Assembly (NCBI GenBank): GCA_004963905.1
Contig: SUGL01000018.1
Location: forward strand, 62,001-126,000
Origin: Mesorhizobium sp.
GTDB taxonomy: Bacteria; Pseudomonadota; Alphaproteobacteria; Rhizobiales; Rhizobiaceae
Length of the DNA stretch: 64,000 bases
Reading direction: 5' to 3'
Under the pieces are notes generated by a model, which was given only the letters and a program-made list of their open reading frames with translations, was not told the DNA's origin and ran no database searches. Positions within the stretch are counted from its first letter, which is position 1; each line of letters starts with the position of its first letter. Positions 27,858 to 36,058 of the stretch are shown here, piece after piece. The translations under genes and the position numbers were made by a program.

Positions 27858-28631
27858 TTGAGCACTGTCGCCCTTCCCATGGAAAGCTTCGCCGTCAGCC
27901 ACCAGGGCTGCGTGCGCGACCACAACGAGGACAATTACCTCGTCGAGCCACGAACCGGCCTTTGGGTGGTGGCCGACGGGATGGGCGGACACGAGGCTGG
28001 TGAGGTCGCTTCGGCCAGCATCGTCGATCATCTTGCCACGATCGGCATCGCAAGTTCGGCGCCGGACCTGCGCGCGCGCTTCGAGGATCGGCTGAGCCGC
28101 GCCAACACCGAGATCCGCAACATCTCGCGGTCGCGCGGCATCACCATCGGCTCCACATTCGCGGCGCTGCTCGCGATGGACGGGCGGTTCGCAGGCCTAT
28201 GGGCCGGCGACAGCCGCATCTATCTGGTCCGCGGCGGTACGATCTCGCAGATATCGAGGGATCATACCGAAGTGCAGGAGCTTCTCGATCGCGGCATGAT
28301 CAGCGCGGAGGAAGCCCTCACCTGGCCGCGCCGCAACGTGATCACGCATGCCGTCGGCGTCAGCGACGAGCTCGTGATCGATTTCCAGCAAGGCGAGCTG
28401 ATGCCTGGCGACGTTTTCGTTCTGAGCACCGATGGGCTGACCGCGCATGTCAACGACGCCGAGATCGAAGCGGCGGTCAATTCAGGGCCGCCGCAGGCGG
28501 CGTGCGAGAAGCTGCTGGAGATGGTGCTGGCGCGCGGCGGAACGGACAATGTCACCGTCGTGCTGGTGAGGGTCGGCGACGGGCGCGACGGACAGCCGCG
28601 CCATGCGGATCGGTCCAAGGCGGAAGGCTGA
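27858..28631 (+). CDS. pppA: PP2C-type protein phosphatase PppA
   Basis: About 257-residue PP2C serine/threonine phosphatase. It has the metal-binding motifs ADGMGGHEAGE, GSTFAALL, WAGDSRIYLVRGG, STDGL and GGTDNVTVVLV, all intact, after the usual SHQGCVRDHNEDN opening. PppA dephosphorylates Fha and so opposes PpkA. The start is unsure: TTG 27858 (GGTGG just upstream) gives a family-like N-terminus; GTG 27795 and ATG 27879 are also in frame. ppkA starts 5 bases after the stop. Confidence 0.9.
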   Translation: MSTVALPMESFAVSHQGCVRDHNEDNYLVEPRTGLWVVADGMGGHEAGEVASASIVDHLATIGIASSAPDLRARFEDRLSRANTEIRNISRSRGITIGSTFAALLAMDGRFAGLWAGDSRIYLVRGGTISQISRDHTEVQELLDRGMISAEEALTWPRRNVITHAVGVSDELVIDFQQGELMPGDVFVLSTDGLTAHVNDAEIEAAVNSGPPQAACEKLLEMVLARGGTDNVTVVLVRVGDGRDGQPRHADRSKAEG

Positions 28632-28636
28632 GGCAG

Positions 28637-31159
28637 ATGAGCGACGACGACAAGACGCGAATTTCGCCGAACCTGGCCTTTACGGGCGTGGGCACGCAGC
28701 TCAGCGGCATTTACGAACTCGACGAGCGCATCGCGTCGGGGGGCATGGGCGAAGTCTATCGCGGCCACAACATCCAGACCGGCGACCATGTGGCGATCAA
28801 GATCGTGCTGCCCGAGTTCGCGCGCGACCAGACGATCCTGTCCCTGTTCCGCAAGGAAGCGTCGATCCTCAACCACCTGTCGCACGACGCGGTGGTGCGA
28901 TACCACGTCTTCACCATCGATCCGGGGATCGGCCGTCCCTACCTTGCCATGGAGTTCGTGGACGGCCAGTCGCTGTTCGACGTCATGCGGCGCGGCCCGA
29001 TGTCGCCGCCGGACGTGCGCAGGCTTTGCCATCGCTTAGCCTCGGGCTTGAGCGCCGTGCATCAGGCCGGCGCGGTCCATCGCGATCTCTCGCCCGACAA
29101 CATCATTTTGCCAGGCGGACGAGTCGAGCGCGCCAAGATCATCGACTTCGGCATCGCGCGCTCGGCGAATGTCGGCGGCGAGACGCTGATCGGCGGAAAG
29201 TTTGCCGGCAAATACAACTATGTTTCGCCGGAACAGCTCGGCCTCTATGGCGGCGAGGTCAGCGAGCAGTCGGACATCTACAGCCTCGGGCTGGTTCTGG
29301 CCGCAGCGCTGCGCGGAAAGCCGCTCGACATGAGCGGCTCGCAGTTCGAGGTGGTCGAGAAGCGGCGGGCCGTGCCGGATCTGTCGGATATCGACCCCGA
29401 TTTCCGCGCCCTCATCGAAGCGATGCTGCAGCCGGATCCTCGAGACCGGCCGGCGAGCATGGCCGAGATCGCCAGGGCGACGCGCGACGAAGATGTCGAC
29501 GCGACCTTGCCGCCGCCCGCGTCTTTCGCCCCGCGCGAGCGCTCGGGCCTGCCGCGCGCCGGATGGACCGCGCTGCCGGACTCCGGCCCCTCGCCTTCGA
29601 CCGTGCCCGGCGAACAACGCTTCGTCCCGCATGTACGGCCGGCGCATCTGTCGGAGCGGCGGCCTTCGCCGCCGGCTGCACCGGCCAGCGCGCCCACGCG
29701 ACCCGCCGAGCGAAAGCCTTCGCGGATCCCGGCCATCGCGGGCGGCGTCGCGGTGCTGGCCGTCCTGGCGGGGGCTGGCGTCTATTTCAGCGGCGCCTTG
29801 ACGCCACCGCCCGCCGTGGAAAAGCCCGAGCCTCTTACGCCGAAGCCGGTAGCAAAGCCCACAACGGAAGGACCCAAGCCTGTGGCCGAGACGCAAGCGC
29901 CGGCCGCGTCGCAGCCGGAAGCACCAAAAGCCGGAAGCTCGGCCACTGTTGAGCCGGCAAAGCCCGTCGCTCCGGCTCTGCCGCAACCGCAGGACAAGAC
30001 CCTCCAGAATCAGGCGGAAGCCGGCATCGGGCAGAAACCGGAGCCGACACCGCCTGCCCTACAGCCACAGAGCCCGGCTAACAACCAGGCCTCGCAGCCG
30101 GCAGAGGCGGGACCCATCCAGCCGCCAGTCGAGAAGTCGCCGGCGCCTCCGCCGAAGACAGCGGAAAACCAAAAGCCGGCGCAACCGACCAGCGAGACGC
30201 CAGCGGTCAAGCCGAGCCAGACAGTGGAAAACATCTCGGCGCCGGAAGCAAAACCGCCGGCGGCCAAGCCCAGCGCGTCGGACCTCGTCGACGCCCTGTC
30301 CAAATTGTCGAAGTCGAAGACGTCGGCGACCCAAGCTACGGAAAGCCAAAACCAGGTGCCGGCGTCGCCCCTGCCGACAGCGCCCGAGCCAGTCAGCAAA
30401 CCAGCGACGCCAAGCCAGTCGACACAACCGGCACCACCGCCGCAGCCGTCGCCTGAAACCAAGCAAGCTCAGAACACGATCAACCCGCCAAAGCCCCAGG
30501 TTCCGCCGCCGGCGAACATAAACGGCGAGCTGGCGCAACGCGCCTCCTGGGTGCGCGACTTCAGCGGCGGCGATTGCTTCTACGCGAGCCTGACATCGGC
30601 GACGGACAGCGCCGCCACGATCGAAGGTTTTGGAACCGCGGTACAGCCCTTCGAGCAGATGCTCAACGATTTCCAGTCGCGGTTCCATCTCGAGCCGGAC
30701 ATCAGCGTGCGCCTCATCGATCAGCCGCAATGCGAGGTGACCAATTTCCTGCGCTTCCTCGACCGCAGCGGGACAGAGCGGCCGCAGCTCGTTCTCGACC
30801 GGACGTCCGTGCCGGACGGCTCGCCGATCAGCGGCACGCTGGTAACGCGCGGCGGGCTCGTCTCCAACGTCATGCTGATCGATCACAAGGGGATCGCCTT
30901 CAACCTCGACGACCGCATGGTGGCGCAACTCGACAAGGCGACTTTCAGCATTCCGATCGGTCTCAGCACCGCCGACAAGGCGGCCGGCAAGGCCTTGCCG
31001 CAGATCATGCTGGTGATCACCGGACCTCAGGATATCCAGGCCGCGATGTTCTCGCGGCCGACGCCGGCCTCGGAACTGCTGCCCAAGATCCTCGAGGAGA
31101 TCGAGGCCGACGGTTCCCAATTCTCCGCCACCGCGAAATATTTCCGGCTTGGCGGATAG
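28637..31159 (+). CDS. ppkA: Membrane serine/threonine kinase PpkA
   Basis: 840-residue kinase of the T6SS threonine phosphorylation pathway. The kinase domain is at about 24-285 with the glycine loop GGMGEV (35-40), Lys55 in VAIK, HRDLSPDN (148-155) and DFG (170-172). Ser152 stands where most kinases have Lys in HRDLKxxN. A Pro/Ala-rich linker, one membrane helix (about 364-385) and a long Pro/Lys/Gln-rich periplasmic stretch (about 388-630) lead to a C-terminal domain of about 200 residues with two Cys (GGDCFYASL, DQPQCEVTNFLRFL). The topology lets it sense the periplasm and phosphorylate Fha. ATG 28637 was chosen as the kinase family start; upstream frame is pppA shadow. Confidence 0.9.
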   Translation: MSDDDKTRISPNLAFTGVGTQLSGIYELDERIASGGMGEVYRGHNIQTGDHVAIKIVLPEFARDQTILSLFRKEASILNHLSHDAVVRYHVFTIDPGIGRPYLAMEFVDGQSLFDVMRRGPMSPPDVRRLCHRLASGLSAVHQAGAVHRDLSPDNIILPGGRVERAKIIDFGIARSANVGGETLIGGKFAGKYNYVSPEQLGLYGGEVSEQSDIYSLGLVLAAALRGKPLDMSGSQFEVVEKRRAVPDLSDIDPDFRALIEAMLQPDPRDRPASMAEIARATRDEDVDATLPPPASFAPRERSGLPRAGWTALPDSGPSPSTVPGEQRFVPHVRPAHLSERRPSPPAAPASAPTRPAERKPSRIPAIAGGVAVLAVLAGAGVYFSGALTPPPAVEKPEPLTPKPVAKPTTEGPKPVAETQAPAASQPEAPKAGSSATVEPAKPVAPALPQPQDKTLQNQAEAGIGQKPEPTPPALQPQSPANNQASQPAEAGPIQPPVEKSPAPPPKTAENQKPAQPTSETPAVKPSQTVENISAPEAKPPAAKPSASDLVDALSKLSKSKTSATQATESQNQVPASPLPTAPEPVSKPATPSQSTQPAPPPQPSPETKQAQNTINPPKPQVPPPANINGELAQRASWVRDFSGGDCFYASLTSATDSAATIEGFGTAVQPFEQMLNDFQSRFHLEPDISVRLIDQPQCEVTNFLRFLDRSGTERPQLVLDRTSVPDGSPISGTLVTRGGLVSNVMLIDHKGIAFNLDDRMVAQLDKATFSIPIGLSTADKAAGKALPQIMLVITGPQDIQAAMFSRPTPASELLPKILEEIEADGSQFSATAKYFRLGG

Positions 31160-31249
31160 ACATGGACGCCGATGGAACTCCGCCGACCGCGTTCATTGTT
31201 CGAGCCATCACCACGCAGGAGGCGTGGACGGCTCATTCCGCATGACCGC

Positions 31250-31660
31250 ATGAGACTTGCAGCCCTTCTCGGCGCGGTACTGCTCTCGATCTTCCTGACC
31301 GGCAAGGCGCATGCCGAATTCACCGTCTGCAACCAGACGCTCGACGTCGTCAACCTCGCCGTCGGACAGAAGGTCGACGATGCCGACCAGACCGACGGCT
31401 GGTGGACCATCGGCGCCAACCAGTGCGTCAACGTCATCCGGGAGGAGCTGACCAACCGCTACATCTACATCTACGCCACCGACGTCTTCGGTCACGCGAT
31501 CCTCACCGGAACGACCGAGATGTGCATCGATCGGCGCCGCTTCTCGATCCGCGGCATCGACGAGTGCTGGCAGCGCGGCCATATCGCGGCGCGCTTCGTC
31601 GAGGTCGATACGCAGGAGCAGGTGCGCTGGACCTATTTCCTGACCGGAAACAGCCCGTGA
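31250..31660 (+). CDS. Secreted DUF1036 protein
   Basis: 136-residue DUF1036 protein with a signal peptide (RLAALLGAVLLSIF, cleavage after KAHA). Conserved DUF1036 features: VCNQT, DGWWTIGANQC, YIYIYATDVFG, the Cys pair in EMCIDRRRFSIRG and DECWQRG, and FVEVDT. Its function is unknown; it is predicted periplasmic and disulfide-bonded. An in-frame ATG at 31172 would put a charged extension before the signal, so 31250 is preferred. Its stop overlaps the GTG start of the next gene, which suggests co-translation. Confidence 0.8.
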   Translation: MRLAALLGAVLLSIFLTGKAHAEFTVCNQTLDVVNLAVGQKVDDADQTDGWWTIGANQCVNVIREELTNRYIYIYATDVFGHAILTGTTEMCIDRRRFSIRGIDECWQRGHIAARFVEVDTQEQVRWTYFLTGNSP

Positions 31661-34065
31661 CGCACAGCATCGACACGAGCTTCAAATTGAAGAAGCAGGC
31701 GCGCCTGGCCGAGCGCCGGCGAAAGCTCTGGCGCTGGGTCCTTTCCAGCCTGGCCGCGCTCGCCGTCGTTTCGATCGCGACGGGCTTCTACCTGACCAAG
31801 GACTACTGGTCGTTCGGCGACGAGGACGAGGAGCTGCACCCTATCGAGAGCATGGAGGACGTGCCGCCCGACGCGTCGGTCTATGTGCCGGCCATCATCG
31901 ACCTCGCCGGCGACCCGATGTGGATCACGCTGGCGCCCGACGCCGACACCGCAACGAAGGGCCACACGGTCGCGCGTCCGGCCGAGCTCGACGGTTCCGG
32001 CGCCTCGCCGCAGATCGAAATCCTCTCCGACGTCATGTTGAGCGCCAGCGAAAAATTCATGACGACGATCCCATCGACGCAAGAGGATTTCGCCTTCTTC
32101 CAGGCGCAGCGGCAGACCGCGCCGAAAGCCTCAGCGGCAGCGCCTGACGATCAGCAGGCCACCCCGCCGCCTGCCCCAGCTGCAACGGACGATCAGCAAG
32201 GCGATCTGGAAAACGATCTGCAGCCGGCGCCCGACGAGAGTGAAGCGCCCGCCGGCCCGGCGCCCAAGGCGGATGCCGGCGACCCGGAGGCCGGCTGGGG
32301 CGAGACCGTCGATCAGGGCGAAGCCGCCCTTCCCGCCTTCAAGAAGACCGAGATCGAGAACAACACGACCGTCGCCACCGTCACCAGCGAGTACCAGCGC
32401 TTCGAGGCGACCGAGGACACGTTCGTAAAAATCCTCAACGACCGCAGCCTGGGCAGCGTCGTCGCCGACGCGCATTTCTCCGCCGACGACGCCAAGCTCG
32501 CCGGCGAGGCGCTGAAGACGCTGTTCAACCGCGACGGACTGGAAGCGGGCTACGTGGTGGCGATGCGCGGCTTCAGGCCGAACCGCGAGACAACGACCAT
32601 GTCGCTGATGCAGGTCTCGATCTATGCCAGGAACGTCTATGTCGGCACGCTGACGCGCAACGCGGCGGGAGCGTTCGTGTCGGGCGTCGACCCGTGGGTG
32701 CGCGAGGACCTGTTCAACTACTCCGGCGCTTCCGACCAGGGCGGACCCAAGCGACAGTACCGCCTGCTCGACGCGATCTATTCGACGGCCGCGCGCAACA
32801 AGGTCCCGACCAGCGTGATCGGCGAGGCGATCATGTATCTGTCGCGGGGACAGGATCTCGACGCCTTCGCCAGCGAGGACCAGCGCCTGGTGCTAATCTA
32901 TTCGCAGACGCCGCGCGGCCAAAGCGAGATCTCCGGACGGGTCCTCTATGTCGGCGTCCAGGGCACGGAAAAGACCCTCGACTGTTTCGTCTTCCAGCAG
33001 AGCGACGGCCAATTCGCATGCGTCACGGGCAATGACGAGGTTCGTTCGCTCAACGTGACCAACGGCATGGTCACGCCGGTCGCCGGGGTGATGACATCGA
33101 CCTTCGGCCCGCGCAAGCATCCGATCCTGGGCACGGTTCGCATCCACAAGGGGGTCGACTGGGCCGCGCCGGTCGGCACGCCGATCATGGCGGCCTTCGA
33201 CGGCGAAATCAGCTTCCAGGGCGACGGCGGCGGCTATGGCAATCTGGTCAAGATCGCGCATGCCAACGGCCGTGAGACGCGCTACGCGCATATGCAAAAA
33301 TTCGCCATCGCAAGCGGCGTCGGCACCAAGGTCAAGGCCGGCGACGTCATCGGGTATATCGGCACGACGGGACTGTCCACCGGCCCGCATCTGCATTTCG
33401 AGCTCTACCAGAACGGCGAGGCGATCGACCCGCTGGGGACGGTCACCGCGGTTGCCGCTTATGCCTCCGGCGGTTCCGGCGATTCCGCCGTCGAGACGCT
33501 GACCGAACGCATCGTCCATGTCGAAAGCGGCGGCAGCGCGCGAGCCAAGAACCCGCTGTCCTCGGCGACCGGCGCCGGCCAGTTCATCACCAAGACCTGG
33601 ATCCGGATGATGAACACCTATCGGCCGGATCTTGCCCGCACGCTGTCGACGGCCGACCTGCTCGCGCTTCGCTACGACGCCACGCTTTCGCGCGAGATGG
33701 TGCGCAACCTGGCGCGCGAGGGCGAAGCCTATCTTCGCGCGCGTGGCCACCAGATCACCGCCGGGCGGCTCTATCTCTGCCATTTCCTGGGCATGGAAGG
33801 CGCGGCCCAGGTTCTGGCGGCGCCGGGGTCGGCGCAACTGAGCGCCGTGCTCGGATCGGCCGTCATCCAGGCCAACCCGTTCCTCACCGGCAAGACCACC
33901 GGCTATGTCATCGACTGGGCCGAGCGGAAGATGGGCCAAAAGGTGACCCGGCTGGCCTCCGACCAAGGCCAGCAGACGACGCAAATCCGGCAGACCTCGC
34001 CGGAATTCGAGAAATACAAACAGGCCGTCACGGCCCTCATCGGCTCGATCCAGGCCACGCTTTGA
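31657..34065 (+). CDS. Membrane-anchored M23 endopeptidase fused to a lytic-transglycosylase-like domain
   Basis: 802 residues, GTG start overlapping the DUF1036 stop. One membrane helix (about 25-46) puts the rest in the periplasm. After an acidic low-complexity region (150-240) and an N-terminal domain (about 240-440) comes an M23/LytM domain with zinc ligands H497 and D501 (HKGVD) and H578, H580 (HLHFEL). A C-terminal segment has RIVHVESGGSARAKN, with E623 in the place of the SLT transglycosylase Glu, and GAGQFITKTW. Both sites look intact, so it could cut peptides and glycans. Next to ppkA, its likely job is to open peptidoglycan for the TssJLM complex; this is inferred. Confidence 0.8.
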   Translation: MTHSIDTSFKLKKQARLAERRRKLWRWVLSSLAALAVVSIATGFYLTKDYWSFGDEDEELHPIESMEDVPPDASVYVPAIIDLAGDPMWITLAPDADTATKGHTVARPAELDGSGASPQIEILSDVMLSASEKFMTTIPSTQEDFAFFQAQRQTAPKASAAAPDDQQATPPPAPAATDDQQGDLENDLQPAPDESEAPAGPAPKADAGDPEAGWGETVDQGEAALPAFKKTEIENNTTVATVTSEYQRFEATEDTFVKILNDRSLGSVVADAHFSADDAKLAGEALKTLFNRDGLEAGYVVAMRGFRPNRETTTMSLMQVSIYARNVYVGTLTRNAAGAFVSGVDPWVREDLFNYSGASDQGGPKRQYRLLDAIYSTAARNKVPTSVIGEAIMYLSRGQDLDAFASEDQRLVLIYSQTPRGQSEISGRVLYVGVQGTEKTLDCFVFQQSDGQFACVTGNDEVRSLNVTNGMVTPVAGVMTSTFGPRKHPILGTVRIHKGVDWAAPVGTPIMAAFDGEISFQGDGGGYGNLVKIAHANGRETRYAHMQKFAIASGVGTKVKAGDVIGYIGTTGLSTGPHLHFELYQNGEAIDPLGTVTAVAAYASGGSGDSAVETLTERIVHVESGGSARAKNPLSSATGAGQFITKTWIRMMNTYRPDLARTLSTADLLALRYDATLSREMVRNLAREGEAYLRARGHQITAGRLYLCHFLGMEGAAQVLAAPGSAQLSAVLGSAVIQANPFLTGKTTGYVIDWAERKMGQKVTRLASDQGQQTTQIRQTSPEFEKYKQAVTALIGSIQATL

Positions 34066-34168
34066 ACGTGCCCGTCGCCGTAACATCTGGCGCGACGGTC
34101 AGACACCAACGGCGCGCCGGCCAAGCTCACATCATGGCGCGATGGCGGCGTGCTGGAAACAAGCCCTG

Positions 34169-34204
34169 AAAAAAGAGGAGCCCTGCCTATTGAGACCGGG
34201 CTCC
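34169..34204 (-). terminator. Rho-independent terminator of the OmpA gene
   Basis: Read on the minus strand: stem GGAGCCC / GGGCTCC (7 pairs, 14-base loop) followed by TCTTTTTT. It lies 44 bases past the stop of the OmpA-family gene. Confidence 0.8.
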
Positions 34205-34247
34205 CGTTGATTGCTGCGTACCGATTGGCGCTTTTTGTGCCGGCGGC

Positions 34248-34781
34248 TTATTCCGTCCTGATCCGCATCTCGACCCGGCGGTTGACCGGATCATAGGGGT
34301 TGGCGACGCGCGGATGCGATTTGCCAAGGCCGATCGCCTCGAGCCGTGCGGCCTGAACGCCATTCGCGGTCAGGAAGGCGGCCACCGACTGCGCCCTTCT
34401 TTGCGACAGATCCTGATTGTAGCGGTCCGGGCCGGAAGCATCGGTATGGCCTTCGACGACGAAGCTGAACGTGCTCAGCCGATTGTCCTTCAGCGCCTTG
34501 GCGAACTCGTCGAGTTCCGCGCGCGCCGTCTGGTCGAGCTGGGCCGAATCCAGCCCGAAATTGATCATCATATCGAGCCCGGTCTTGTTGGGGGCCGCGT
34601 CTTTTTCGTTCTTGCTCTTGCACTCTTCCTCGGTGCCGACGCAAATCCCGCGCGATGCGCCGAGATTGCCCACGCCGGTGAAGAATTTCACGATGTCTTC
34701 CGATTTCTGAAGCGGATCAGCGGAAACGTGCGTCGAAAAAAGCACGGCCGCCAATGCAAAGGCTGAACTGGCCCACCGCAT
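34248..34781 (-). CDS. OmpA-family periplasmic/outer-membrane protein
   Basis: 177 residues. Signal peptide 1-21 (cleavage near HVSA-DP), a short Cys-containing region (GICVGTEEECKSK) and an OmpA C-terminal domain (about 68-177) with FVVEGHTDASGPDRYNQDLS and NRRVEMRI; the Asp and Arg that bind diaminopimelate are present. It probably holds to peptidoglycan. It stands alone between two plus-strand genes, with its own terminator. It is one of four OmpA-type domains within 30 kb here (TssL1, TssL2, this, and the YceI fusion). Confidence 0.85.
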   Translation of the reverse strand: MRWASSAFALAAVLFSTHVSADPLQKSEDIVKFFTGVGNLGASRGICVGTEEECKSKNEKDAAPNKTGLDMMINFGLDSAQLDQTARAELDEFAKALKDNRLSTFSFVVEGHTDASGPDRYNQDLSQRRAQSVAAFLTANGVQAARLEAIGLGKSHPRVANPYDPVNRRVEMRIRTE

Positions 34782-34865
34782 GACCGTTACTCCCTGTTTG
34801 AGCGGATCTCGTCAAAGCGTGTCGCGTCGAAACCTATTCGGGCGCCGCGCTTCAAGCCCTCATTT

Positions 34866-34913
34866 CATGCCTATCGTTTCCCCGAAACCGCTGCACGGTT
34901 TTGGGCGACATGC
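34866..34913. repeat. Dispersed intergenic hairpin repeat (CATG...CGACATG type)
   Basis: Imperfect inverted repeat CCCGAAACCG / CGGTTTTGGG flanked by CATG on both sides, in the 276-base gap between the divergent OmpA and DUF6931 genes. From memory it resembles a second family of rhizobial intergenic repeats. No gene is supported in the gap; promoters for both genes must lie here. Confidence 0.5.
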
Positions 34914-35057
34914 ACCGGCCCGGACGATATCAAATTTCGCGTCGATTGTCTGTGAACAAACACACGTTGAGAGCGCCCGCCGTTTGCTAAAGCTAAAGCT
35001 TGACCAATGCCTCCGCCGGGGCTTCAGTACCTTATTCCTAGTGAGGGCGTGGCAGCC

Positions 35058-35624
35058 ATGGCGAGGGGGCTCCGGTTCAGGACGGCGCGGGATCTTTTCA
35101 GCGCTTGCCCTGCCGTCGCCCAGGACATGAAAGCGCCCCCAACCGATCAGCCTTCGATCGAGTTTTGCCGTGCGCTGCTGGCCGGGCGCGTGCCGGAGGA
35201 GGCAATCACCTTCTGTGCCTATCTGCTGCCGGAACGGGCCGCGGTCTGGTGGGCGCATGAGTGCCTGAGCAACCTTGCCGAACTCCTCGGCGACAGGGAC
35301 CTCGAATTGCTGGCGCTCGTCCGCGACTGGGTCGGCGAACCCGGCAATCCCGACCATCGCACAGCGGTAGCCCAGGCCGTGGAAGTGCCGCCGGTGACGC
35401 CTGTTTCCTGGCTCGCTTTGGCGGCGGGCTGGCGCGACAGCGGCTCGGTCATCGACCAGGCCGCGGGCGGATTTCCGACCGCCCATGCCGTCAGCGCGGG
35501 AATTCTGGCAGGGCTTGCGCGGGTGTCGCTCGCGGACCGCCTCGCCGTCCTTTCGGCCTTCGTCGAGATGGGCATCCAGATGGCTGAGATGGAGGCGCAG
35601 CAGCAATCGGCCGATGCTTACTAG
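35058..35624 (+). CDS. DUF6931 family protein
   Basis: 188 residues from ATG 35058 (an in-frame ATG at 35007 is less likely). Features: LRFRTARDLFSACPAVAQDM at the N-terminus, AVWWAHECL, and a C-terminal AEMGIQMAE-like helix, which match the DUF6931 type seen near T6SS loci. Almost entirely helical, no signal peptide or membrane helix, so cytoplasmic. Function unknown. Confidence 0.65.
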   Translation: MARGLRFRTARDLFSACPAVAQDMKAPPTDQPSIEFCRALLAGRVPEEAITFCAYLLPERAAVWWAHECLSNLAELLGDRDLELLALVRDWVGEPGNPDHRTAVAQAVEVPPVTPVSWLALAAGWRDSGSVIDQAAGGFPTAHAVSAGILAGLARVSLADRLAVLSAFVEMGIQMAEMEAQQQSADAY

Positions 35625-35712
35625 CGGCACTGCACGGGGATTCTAACCGGTTGGCTCTGTTTGCGTTGGCAGGTGGCATGCGTTGGAGATTGGCCGAAAC
35701 GCCCATCGCGAT

Positions 35713-35894
35713 CGTCATTCCAGGGCGGAGCAGGAGCGAAGCTCCGTCGCGAAGACCCTGGAATCCATGCCGTTACCTTCGCCAAGGAGTGCAACGGAGC
35801 AGAATTCTGCACCGCAGCAACGCTTCCAAGTCACGGCATGGATTCTATGGTCTGCGCCGCGTCGCTTCGCTCCTTGCTCCGCCATAGAATGACG
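35713..35894. repeat. Long palindromic intergenic repeat
   Basis: 182 bases whose ends are complementary: CGTCATTC with GAATGACG, GGCGGAGC with GCTCCGCC, and an inner pair CCATGCCGT / ACGGCATGG, around a central CAGAATTCTGC. Folded it is one long interrupted hairpin. The GGAGCGAAGC-rich arms are characteristic of a repeat family common in Mesorhizobium intergenic DNA (from memory). It fills most of the 434-base gap 35625-36058; the remainder shows nothing. Confidence 0.65.
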
Positions 35895-36058
35895 ACGTTG
35901 GGCGGCTTCAACCAATCCCCGGCGTTTGCGCTGATTTCACGGAAATGAATGGAAATCTTCCACCAAGACAAACGGCAACCTTTCAAAATCCCTGTGTCGG
36001 GGAACTAGCGGCTGCCGCGTATGGAAAATTCGAGGGGTTAGGGGTGGGGTAGTGCCGC

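Noticed and set aside
1..34065. Search for tssA, tssB, clpV (tssH) and a canonical PAAR gene
   Set aside because: None is found in the window; tssB is expected left of it. Only the PAAR-like DUF4150 protein is present.
34782..35057. Small gene in the gap between the OmpA and DUF6931 genes
   Set aside because: The open frame covers the hairpin repeat and has no coding bias.
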